34,546 bases of DNA from Mesostigma viride. Its lineage: Eukaryota > Streptophyta > Mesostigmatophyceae > Mesostigmatales > Mesostigmataceae. Below the pieces are notes generated by a model that ran no database searches, was not told the origin of the DNA, and saw nothing but the letters and a program-made list of their open reading frames with translations. The stretch spans positions 1 to 34,546 of the forward strand of contig RPFO01001437.1 of assembly GCA_009746045.1 (NCBI GenBank), given 5' to 3'. A program made the position numbers and the translations under genes. Below are positions 27,367 to 34,546 of the stretch, in pieces. How positions within the stretch are numbered: position 1 is the stretch's first letter; each line of letters opens with the position of its first letter.

Positions 27367-28671
27367 ATGTATACACAATCTATGGCTTCGGACAATTCCT
27401 GGTACTCGCGCGCTATCCCCAAGTCCATGCAATACCTCGTGAAGGCGCTGGGTCAGCACACGACTCAACGAGTCCATCTCAGCACCCTCTCAGCAAGCGA
27501 CGGCATCAAACAAGGGTCTGTGGTCGCGGTCCGCCTCCCCACGTCCGGGTTCGTGGACTTGCACTCCTTCGCAATGTTTTTCACGGGGACCCCCACGACC
27601 ACGGCGGGGTTCGCAAAGTTCCCCGCGTACACGTCCTCCATCATCAGGCGCCTCGAGGTACTGGCAGGAGGTCAGACCGTCGACAGCATCAACGACTACT
27701 CCCAGCTGTTCCATACGCTGCTCTCGGTGCACGGCGGTGTCGAGTACAATCTCGCGCAGGCTCCCGCTGGTTGGTCGAAGAATAACAACATCGTCATTGC
27801 TGATGCGGCTGGCGCTCTCACAAACAACGTGAAGGCAAACACCGCAGTGGACGGCGTCATTGACCACTTTTTGGGATTCCTGAGTGGCGAGCCTCGGATC
27901 GTGGATCTGAGTCTCTTCCCCCCCATCGAGATCCGAATCACACTCATGGACGGAGGGGTGATGCTTCCTAGCGTGGCGCAAGCAGCTGCTGCTGGTGGCA
28001 TCGTGGCCGTTGACGCAGGAACGGGTTGGTTTCGAACTGAGCAACATCCACTTTAGCATCGACACGTACAGGTTCCAAGAAGATATCGTGGGCCAGATTT
28101 TCTCGTCCAGGCTTGCCGAGGGTGGAACTCTCTCCTTCAAGTGGCGGACGTGGCAGTCTACCAAACAGTCGCTCGGGACTCGCACTCCCTATGCCATCAA
28201 GGCGTCGCTGTCTTCCGCGTCCGCCAGCAAACTCCTGGCGATTCAGGTTGCTGCCGGCGCGGACGTGACCAACGCATCTGGCAATACGATGTTCAATCAC
28301 ATCGCGGATGGTATGACTTCCTACCAATACGACATCAACGGATCCAACCTAGCGCCTGGATACCGTACGAACGCAACGGAGGCGTGGATCAATCTGTTGT
28401 CCGCGTTCGGTGACCAAGGGAATGTTTTGTCCTGTGTCCGGAGGGCATGACTCCTACCACGTGGCTAAACAACAACTTCACGATGGCGTGTCACCTTAAT
28501 ATGCCGTGTGCCGGTCCAGAGTACATGAGCGGCCTTGACCTTCGTGGCACGGCATCGGTGGTCACGCTGCGAGTCGAGAAGGGAGCAACGGACTGCATTT
28601 CCTACATCTTCACGGAATGCGAATCAAAGATGGACATCGCTGCAGGCAGGCAGGCAGCCGTGTACCTCTAA
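27367..28671 (+). CDS. Major capsid protein (double jelly-roll), two frameshifts
   Basis: About 434 codons spread over three frames: 27367 to about 28030, about 28030 to about 28420, and about 28420 to 28671. The first part has features typical of PLV major capsid proteins: a VDLHSFAMFF strand, then FPAYTSSIIRRLEVLAGGQT and SINDYSQLFHTLL (residues about 80-120). The middle part continues with FELSNIHFSIDTYRF. One extra T in TTT (28030-28032) explains the first break and one missing base near 28417-28424 the second. No stop codons interrupt the correct frames. The protein would form the trimeric capsomers of the icosahedral shell. As it stands the gene gives only a truncated product. Confidence 0.82.
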
Positions 28672-28699
28672 AAAATATATACGTGTGTAATGACAAACG

Positions 28700-28870
28700 A
28701 TGGACTACTTTCGAGACCCTAGCATCACAGCTAATCCGTTTAACAGGTTGAAGTTGATTTTTGACATTCCTGAAATGGCAGATTCTGGTCTGTCCATGAC
28801 AATGCCAGCTAGACGAGCATTGCCCCTTCTCCCCACCTTCAAGTATCCGCTACCAAACTCTAAAAAATAA
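28700..28870 (+). CDS. Small protein, 56 residues
   Basis: Short frame from ATG to TAA between the capsid and adhesin genes. The sequence is compact and protein-like (Asp/Phe/Arg near the start, Pro-rich end finishing in Lys-Lys), with a central hydrophobic stretch too short for a clear membrane anchor. It is preceded by an AT-rich motif (28668-28680) and followed by another that overlaps its stop codon. No family recognised; a minor virion or cement peptide is possible. Confidence 0.5.
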   Translation: MDYFRDPSITANPFNRLKLIFDIPEMADSGLSMTMPARRALPLLPTFKYPLPNSKK

Positions 28871-28896
28871 TGTGACGATGATATTATATTAGCTCC

Positions 28897-30587
28897 ATGT
28901 CGTTTGATTATGGTATTTGTCCTGCTTTGATTCGCAAGAAGCGCAAACCGGCAAGGACAGCGCCGTCAATCACGTTAACAACTACACACGGACTGTATCC
29001 TAGCGCGGTACCGATTACAATGACAGCAGCATTCAGCGAAACAGTCACCGGGTTCACCTTGGGTGATATCGTTGTCATAAATGGTACTGCATCTGGTTTA
29101 ACGGGTAGCGGCGCCTCTTACACATTCTCTGTGACTCCAGCTGTAGCTTATTCACTGACAACAGTCACTGTTGGAGGGAACGCAGCAAGCAGCGTGCTAG
29201 GAACCGGCAACACCGCAGCAACTCCGTTAGTCTTCACGTATTCGCCACCTCCAACGGTAACCCTCGCGACGACCGCGGGCTTGACGCCATCCTCATCACC
29301 CGTGGACGTGACAGCCACGTTCAGCAGGTCGGTGACGGGGTTCGCGTTGGGCGACATCACCGTGACCAACGGGACCGCCGCCAACCTGACCGGAAGTGGG
29401 GCGTCGTACGCCTTCCAAGTGACGCCAACCATCGCCAATTCTTCAACGAACGTCAGCGTGGGCGCGGGCACTGTTGTGGACGCATCGACAGGGAACGCCA
29501 ACGCGGCATCTAACACACTGTCGTTCACGTACTCGGCAAATCCGTCGGTGACTCTTGCGTCCGGAACTCCGACGGGTGCTGTTTATCCGATCACGGCCAC
29601 TTTTAGCACATCGGTCACTGGGTTCACGTTGGGCGACATCGCCGTGACCAACGGAACCGTGTCCAACTTGCTGGGAAGCGGTGCCACGTACACATTCGAT
29701 GTGACCACTACCATGTCGGACTTCACGACGACGGTAAGCGTGGGCGCGGGCGCCGTGACGGGCGCAACGTCAGGGCTTGGAAATGCATCATCCAACACGC
29801 TGTCATTCACGTACTATTACAACCCGGCAACAGACCCAGCGTTGTTTGCGTGGTACGACCGTCAGACAGCGCCACGGTGTTCAGCGACGCGTCGGGCACA
29901 ACCCAGCAAAACACGGCAGGAGGGAACGTGATGCGCGTGAAAGACAAGGGACCGAATGGGTACCACGTGACACAGGCCACTTCCACCAAGTGTCCTACGC
30001 TGGATGCGGCGGAGCTTAACTCGAAACGGTCCCTCCGCTTTATCAACTCGCGGTCTGGCTTGTTAGCGTCCGTGAGCAATTTCTGGAGCGCGATTGGGGT
30101 CAGTGCGAGCATCCTCCTAGTCGCCAAACAGCTAACGACTGCAACGTATCCAGAAATAGGGGGTTATACGGGTATTAGAGGTTATATGCTTGGATCGACG
30201 GATGGCAATGGTTATCTCATGTCTTATCAGTCAGAGGTACAGACCGTTCTCCTATTCGCTCCCGGTAGTGTATACGAAACCGTGAGCACCAGGGCTCAGT
30301 TCTTTGACAACAAGGCACACGTCATGGCGATTTCATGCAACAGCAGTACAAACGCACTTTTCACCCGCTTCGACGGAAGAGCTGGTTATAACAGAATCGG
30401 ATCGGACCCTACAACTGGTTCAGGAAATCTCGCTATTGGAGGAGACTCATCCAACGCGAGTCGTGCCTTTGACGGGTGGATCGGCGAGATCCTTATCTAC
30501 AACACAGCCAAGACGTCAGCGGAACTTGAACGGATCCGCGGGTATCTTGTTGCCAAGTGGGGCACTCCCGCCGCCATCCCAGCGTAG
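28897..30587 (+). CDS. Ig-like repeat + lectin-like adhesin, frameshifted
   Basis: About 563 codons in two frames. The first (28897-29931) carries three Ig-like repeats of about 90 residues (about 23-115, 119-212, 215-306). Each contains the hallmark TGF.LGDI.V.NGT and GSGA.Y.F.VT, like bacterial Ig-like domains (Big_12 type). The second frame (to 30587) looks like a concanavalin/LamG-type domain: VKDKGPNGYHVTQ at its start and FDGWIGEILIYN near its end. Both share the DPALFAWYD junction; one base missing at about 29860-29863 explains the break. Such proteins usually bind sugars or cell surfaces, so this may be the host-recognition fibre. Bacterial-type Ig repeats suggest horizontal origin. 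Confidence 0.72.
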
Positions 30588-30620
30588 AAACTATTATCTC
30601 TTCCAATTTGTAATAAAGCA

Positions 30621-31319
30621 ATGGAATACCCACTATTATCAAATAGTGCTAGATTCCAAGGCCTCTGAAAACGTGATTGACTCCACCACCGGGTTACGTC
30701 AATTTAGAATCAAACCAGACCCGAGGGCGCCCATCATTGACAGTACATGGCGTGGTGGTGTGCATTATGCCTACGTTGACGCAGTACCTTTTGATGAGGA
30801 CCATGCTATTGTCGGGCTTGTTTCCCCGAGTTTCTCCGGTGGTGAGCATAACCAACAGGATTGCATTGTTTTATGCAAGAGACTGTCATGGGTGGATCAG
30901 ACGGGGACATCTTTTCTTACGCCATGATCAACGAACACGCGTTTTTTAACCTAAAGAACCCACACCTGTTCAGAAACGGAGGACATATTACGGTAGGAGC
31001 GTCGTACATTGACAGACTTGACGGAAACGAGACTCAATTCCCCCGTTGCAGACGGGTGGTTTTTTGTGCATCCTACGTTTTGAAAAGATTCGCGGGTTCA
31101 ACAAGTGCAATTGTCATGGCAAGTAATTTCTACGCATCATATATGGGTGGTTGCTTCGGAAAATTCACTCTCGTGGACACTCTAGAATCTTCGTTCAGGC
31201 GCTTGACAAGTGACCCAGTTGATTACTCGCACGCTTACGAGTCTTTTTACCTAAATTCACGTCCCAGAACTCGCCACGTGGTAGAGGCCACCTTAGACTT
31301 GCATCGCTCCGAAATTTAG
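30621..31319 (+). CDS. Hypothetical protein, two compensating frameshifts
   Basis: About 232 codons, reading frame 0 from the ATG at 30621, then a shifted frame (about 30665-30870), then frame 0 again to 31319. Coding character passes cleanly from one frame to the other near 30656-30675 and 30860-30885, as expected for one extra base followed by one missing base. I do not recognise the family; the protein is mixed alpha/beta with several aromatic residues and no clear membrane segment. A virion protein is likely from its position. The first break is the less certain of the two. Confidence 0.5.
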
Positions 31320-31468
31320 CCAAGTTCGACACTTGTACAAGTCCAGCCACCTTCGCGTCCTGTCCAGGCCGTGCCAGCAGACGTAACGGACCTTGGCACA
31401 TTGTGCACAAATAGGCAAAATCACGTGCAAGTCACGCATCTCACGTTGCAAGCTCTCTGCCGGTAGCC

Positions 31469-32040
31469 ATGGCTTCCCGAAACGCAGGGCCTTGCGAGAA
31501 GGCGTTGGCAATGCTTGGAAAAATCCTCGATGGTCTCGAGGACGGCCAGACAAAGATATCTGACCAGCTCGCACACCTGACGCACAAGGTCTCCCTTCTT
31601 TCCGGAAACGAAGGTGCTGTTGGAGGCACCGGACCTACCTGCGAGGTCTTCAAGATTCACGACGCCGGATATGACGATGTCGACCGCAAGACGCCAAAAA
31701 TTTGCGTCGAGTGGGTCTACGAGAAGAATGCGGCAAAGCCGAGGAAGGTCGAGGACCGCTGCGAGTGGATTCGCCTCGACCAAGCCGACGGGTGCGTTAA
31801 GATGGTTGACGATTTCCTCAATGGCTTCTCCAAGTCCAAGCGCCAGCCAGGCATTTCCCCCATTGCGCTCTACAGGGCATGGGAGGAGGTAAAGAAGGGT
31901 TTCGAGGACGCAAAGACCGCCACTTCCAATGGCAGGAAGAGGAGCCGCGAGGAGCGTCAAGCTCCCACGGCCATGGCGACAAGAAGAACTCCGCCTCGTA
32001 CGTGAAGAGCCTGACTGGACACTCCAAGGACAAGGAGTAG
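31469..32040 (+). CDS. Hypothetical charged protein, probable C-terminal frameshift
   Basis: The main frame runs from the ATG at 31469 to 32005 (178 residues). Residues about 10-45 look like a short coiled coil; the rest is charged with Trp and Cys residues and a basic RKRSREER patch that could be a nuclear signal. Beyond about 31960 a more protein-like reading continues in another frame to a TAG at 32038-32040, explained by one base missing near the CCC at about 31963-31966. Family unknown. It is the last gene before the right TIR and could be a host-interaction or regulatory gene. Confidence 0.5.
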
Positions 32041-32311
32041 ATTGTCGTCTTGTTGACGACGGCAACGAGCTTGCCATTTTCGCTCTTGTCGAGCTGATAA
32101 CGAATGTAAACGTGTTATATTTTTTAATGAATTCGTTTATGCAGTATAAAACGCGTCAATATATGCTGAAAACAATTTTCATTTCGTCTCGAATTGCAGT
32201 TCTAACTGCAGGTTAAAAATCCAGAGTAAACCTCTTATGCATCGACACAGGTCGTGTGGGATTCTTGCATAGGTCGTCTGAGTTTCCAGATTAATAAACC
32301 CTAACACTCTG
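32041..32311. other. Non-coding stretch before right TIR
   Basis: 271 bp without a gene. It starts with a small hairpin GTCGTC/GACGAC (32043-32059) just past the last stop codon, then AT-rich sequence that could hold a transcript end, then a partial TAAACCCTAA word (near 32296). Confidence 0.5.
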
Positions 32312-32360
32312 CACACCCCGCCGCGCGGCCCTCGCCGGCTCCCTCACCCTGCGAGGACAT

Positions 32361-32731
32361 GGCGAAAAATTGGGCGGTCTTTTCTTAAGAGTAAGTACGT
32401 GCAATTTTTCGCCACATCCAACAACCCACGCCACCTCAGCGCCGGCCAGTGGGGGAAGGTGGCGAAAAATTGGGCGTTCTTTTCTTAAGAGTAAGTACGT
32501 GCAATTTTTCGCCATCACTCTCACACCTTGACAAACACCTCCTATACCCGCGCCAAGGGGTGGCAGGGTGGCGAAAAATTGGGCGTTCTTTATTAAGAGT
32601 AAGTACGTGCAATTTTTCGCCATCACTCTCACACCTTGACAAACACCTCCTATGACCCGCGCCAAGGGGTGGCAGGGTGGCGAAAAATTGGGCGTTCTTT
32701 ATATAAGAGTAAGTACGTGCAATTTTTCGCC
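32361..32731. repeat. Four palindromic iterons in right TIR (candidate origin)
   Basis: The copies are at 32361-32413, 32461-32513, 32570-32621 and 32679-32731, mirror images of the left set in reverse order. The third has lost one base in its AT-rich core. The arms are unchanged in all eight copies, so the arms are the conserved part. Confidence 0.85.
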
Positions 32732-32843
32732 ATCCTTGTCACACCCCAACACACCATCACAACTGCCGGGGTGGTGACAGATGCCAGCCTAAATCTCACA
32801 ACCTGGTGAGCAGTGGTGGCAGGGGCACTTTGTTTTTGCAAGT

Positions 32844-32874
32844 GGTTTAGGGTTTTAGGGTTTAGGGCTTAGGG
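32844..32874 (-). repeat. Telomere-like repeat in right TIR
   Basis: Mirror of 14667-14697, reading TTTAGGG/TTTTAGGG on the plus strand. Its preservation in both TIRs shows it is part of the element, not a local telomere. Confidence 0.8.
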
Positions 32875-32998
32875 TGAGACCCATCCTAGGCCGCGGTCAC
32901 TATAGGGTCACTATAGGGGTGGCAGATGCCAGCATAAGGGTGGTGCACTTCTCCTAGTCGCGATGACGGAATGATGACGGAATGATGATGGAAGCTAC

Positions 32999-33050
32999 TT
33001 AATTAATTAATTAATTAATTAATTAATTAATTAATTAATTAATTAATTAA
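32999..33050. repeat. (TTAA)13 microsatellite
   Basis: 52 bp of pure TTAA. On the left side of the PLV the matching run has only four units (14527-14542). It lies where the 3' tail of the minus-strand LINE would be; LINEs of several families end in short tandem repeats instead of poly(A). Confidence 0.9.
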
Positions 33051-33054
33051 TAGA

Positions 33055-33073
33055 CACGTGACGGCGTCACGTG
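33055..33073. repeat. 19-bp near-perfect palindrome
   Basis: CACGTGACGGCGTCACGTG, with CACGTG at both ends. It lies four bases from the TTAA tract, at the extreme 3' end of the LINE remnant, so it may be a 3'-end hairpin of the LINE RNA. It is outside the PLV TIR. Confidence 0.6.
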
Positions 33074-33405
33074 AGCATAGTAAGTCCTCAGTGGGAGGGG
33101 AACATGGGATGGAATGGATGGTGTAAGCTATCTAGGTCCTAGTTACAGGGGTGTGGGCACCGCAGCCCGAATCGCTATGAATGCCATACTTGGTCACACG
33201 CGGAGCCCCCACAGACTTGGGGTGGTCTTCTTCATCACTACTTGCCATCTATCCTTGCGCACCATCTGCCTCCAGATTACAGACAAACCAGGAGGCTGCC
33301 CGGGGGTGAGCCCGTCACGTCTAGTGTAGCACATGTCCATGCCGAGTCTATCACGAAAAGTCCACAGGTGGCAGCCCTGCCGCGCGCGGCCGGGGGCACG
33401 CCAGG

Positions 33406-34060
33406 TTAGGACATATCGCCCAGGTGGGCGGGCTTGGGGCCAGCTAGTCTATCTGAGGTATCTACCTGATCTGTGCGGGCCAGGTGCCCGGCTAGGCCCA
33501 GGCGCCTGTGCCTAATAATGTGGGAAACATAGGGCAAATCAGCGTACAAATCCTCATTACTAATGTGCAAACCAAAGGGGATGTTAAGGGCCTTGCGCAG
33601 CATCTTGGTGACGGCGCCGTCGAGTCGTTGCTCCAGCTCCTGCATCAGTGCCCACGTCTCGGCGCCGTAGGTCAGGATCGTCAGAATGACGACCTTGAAG
33701 AGGTCACGCTTGACGATCCGGGGTAGGGCGGGGTTGCTCCACCAGCGGCGGTGGTCATGGAGGTGCGCCCACGCCATGCCGATCCGTGTCGTCATGTCGT
33801 CCTCGCAGTCCGGGAAGCCAACTGCCGAGCAGCTTGAAGCGGCCTGAAGGAGGCCGGTAGTTGACCTCGTGTCGTCTAAGAGGCGGAGTGTGGGTGGGGC
33901 CCTGCCATGCCGAGGGCCAGGGCCTCCGTTTTGGGGCTGATTTCTAGACCAACCGCCCGAGCCTCGAGCGCCAGGCAGTCCAGCCAAAGTTGGGCAGACT
34001 CCGGCTTCTCGATGAGCGTGATGTCGTCGGCATAAATTAGGTCAGCTAGTAAATCTGCTT
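33406..34060 (-). pseudogene. LINE reverse transcriptase C-terminal fragment
   Basis: Read on the minus strand, the first part contains LIYADDITLIEKP (34002-34040), which is reverse transcriptase motif C, and then LEISPKTEAL. It ends at a stop near 33878. The reading then continues in another frame (33406-33987) with MTTRIGMAWAHL, LTILTYGAETWALM and the ISNEDLY..HIIRHRRLGLAGHLAR block typical of the C-terminus of L1/CR1/RTE-type LINE proteins. So the gene is both 5'-truncated and frameshifted. The clade cannot be fixed from this piece. Confidence 0.8.
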
Positions 34061-34064
34061 GTTA

Positions 34065-34076
34065 GGCAATGTGGAT
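34065..34076 (+). repeat. Putative LINE target-site duplication, right copy
   Basis: GGCAATGTGGAT, identical to 14516-14527. It starts exactly where coding similarity of the LINE has run out, as expected at a 5'-truncated LINE end. Confidence 0.6.
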
Positions 34077-34546
34077 GTGTAGGACTTAGTATTGTAACAG
34101 TAAGTTCAGAAAAACAGTCGAAGTAGTCATGTTATTCTGAATTTTGTATCATGGAACCCATTTCTCGCTGCTTTCACAAGTCAGAACTCAAAAGCTAGAC
34201 ATGTGCTCCAACCCTAATCTATGCAGGGATCGTTAGGCCTGTAGCAACGAGTTCAGCGTCCGACGCGCCGCCAATGGCGGCAGTCAGCCGTCCGACGCGC
34301 CGCCAACGGCGACAAGTCAGCCGTCTGACGCGCCGCCAACGGCGGCAAGTCAGCCAGGCTGACGCGGACAAAAACCCTTACTAAAAACACTGGATCCACG
34401 CTATGCGCATAGTGAACGTGCAGACTGCCTAGGAGGCGTGATGTCGTAGCACCACCTGGTGTACTGTTTGTCACTCTACTTTGGACTTGACGTTTGTCTT
34501 TTTTTTGTATTTACTTTTGGACTTGCTGTTTTCTACTGATGTTTTT
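34077..34546. other. Right flank, no recognised gene
   Basis: Presumed host sequence. It holds the 33-bp tandem repeat at 34256-34353, a 12-bp perfect palindrome CTATGCGCATAG (34401-34412) and a T-rich end. A minus-strand frame (34253-34474) crosses the repeat, but nothing in it resembles a known protein. Confidence 0.5.
34256..34353. repeat. 33-bp tandem repeat, 3 copies
   Basis: Units at 34256-34287, 34288-34320 and 34321-34353. Each has GACGCGCCGCCAA followed by GGCGG or GGCGA and ends in AGTCAG. The CCGCC/GGCGG words inside can form a small hairpin. The period is a multiple of three, so frames stay open across it. Confidence 0.8.

Larger units (their letters stand above)
14527..33014. 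mobile_element. Integrated Polinton-like virus (PLV), ~18.5 kb
   Basis: A complete element bounded by TIRs of about 0.7 kb (14527-15231 and 32312-33014) that differ by only a few small changes. It encodes a double-jelly-roll major capsid protein, a penton/minor capsid protein and a packaging ATPase, the core set of PLVs and relatives. It also has a primase-helicase and a tyrosine recombinase. Gene order is two divergent blocks meeting at 22043-22066. No DNA polymerase B, retroviral-type integrase or Ulp1-like protease is seen, which separates it from Polintons/Mavericks and virophages. Several genes carry single-base frameshifts, so the copy may be recently inactivated or contain sequencing errors. 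Confidence 0.9.
32312..33014 (-). repeat. PLV right terminal inverted repeat
   Basis: The mirror copy of 14527-15231. The inner boundary is at 32312, where similarity stops abruptly. The outer boundary merges into a TTAA run that is longer here (13 copies, to 33050) than on the left (4 copies), so the exact end cannot be fixed. Confidence 0.95.
33051..34064 (-). mobile_element. 5'-truncated LINE (non-LTR retrotransposon) fragment
   Basis: Minus-strand remnant whose coding part (about 34060 down to 33406) shows the reverse transcriptase catalytic YADD and the typical LINE C-terminal block. It is 5'-truncated at about 34064, next to a 12-bp word repeated at the left edge of the PLV. On the 3' side it leads into the (TTAA)n tract. 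About 350 bp (33051-33405) are 3' untranslated sequence without a gene, including a 19-bp palindrome at 33055-33073. Confidence 0.75.

Noticed and set aside
33114-33515. Plus-strand open frames over the LINE remnant
   Set aside because: They lie opposite or next to the clearly identifiable minus-strand reverse transcriptase fragment and have no domains.
34253-34474. Minus-strand gene across the 33-bp tandem repeat
   Set aside because: The frame stays open only because the period is a multiple of three; residues outside the repeat show no protein-like pattern.

Overview
The window looks like nuclear DNA of a chlorophyte green alga, probably of the Chlamydomonas/Volvox group. Three things point there: Penelope-like retroelements with the GIY-YIG nuclease at the N-terminus (the 'Chlamys' type known from green algae), TTTAGGG/TTTTAGGG telomere-type repeats inside a viral terminal repeat, and a small degenerate piece resembling organellar large-subunit rRNA. 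This is inference; no host housekeeping gene is present. Almost everything visible is mobile or viral.

Layout. 1-1107: left flank with no recognisable gene except an LSU-rRNA-like remnant (491-650). 1108-13754: a head-to-tail array on the minus strand of about 2.6 units (period exactly 4,552 bp) of a Penelope-like element. Two copies carry an intact 1,018-residue GIY-YIG + reverse transcriptase protein; the third is 5'-truncated at 13754. 13755-14515: non-coding spacer with short inverted and direct repeats. 14527-33014: an integrated Polinton-like virus (PLV) of about 18.5 kb with ~0.7 kb terminal inverted repeats (TIRs). 32999-34064: a (TTAA)13 tract and a 5'-truncated, frameshifted LINE reverse transcriptase fragment on the minus strand. 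34077-34546: right flank with a 33-bp tandem repeat. An identical 12-bp word at 14516-14527 and 34065-34076 suggests that the LINE inserted first, leaving a target-site duplication and a (TTAA)n tail, and that the PLV later landed inside that tail.

The PLV has two divergent gene blocks separated by 24 bp at 22043-22066. The leftward block is replication, integration and packaging: a primase-helicase (archaeo-eukaryotic primase + zinc ribbon + herpesvirus UL9/origin-binding-protein-like helicase), a tyrosine recombinase, an AT-hook protein, an A32/FtsK-HerA-like packaging ATPase and a coiled-coil protein. The rightward block is mostly virion genes: a 921-residue probable fibre or spike protein, a C2H2 zinc-finger basic protein, the penton/minor capsid protein, a small amphipathic pVI-like protein, the double-jelly-roll major capsid protein, an Ig-like/lectin-like adhesin and several unknowns. 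I see no protein-primed DNA polymerase B, no retroviral-type integrase and no maturation protease, so this is a PLV rather than a classical Polinton/Maverick.

Two points stand out. Each TIR carries four ~53-bp palindromic repeats (12-bp perfect arms around an AT-rich core). Their geometry recalls the inverted-repeat origins bound by UL9-type proteins, and the element encodes a UL9-like helicase, so a TIR-located origin is a testable idea. Second, at least six PLV genes are broken only by single-base indels, often in short homopolymers, with no nonsense mutations seen, while the longest PLV genes and both complete Penelope copies are intact. This is either recent decay or residual sequencing error, and raw reads would decide.
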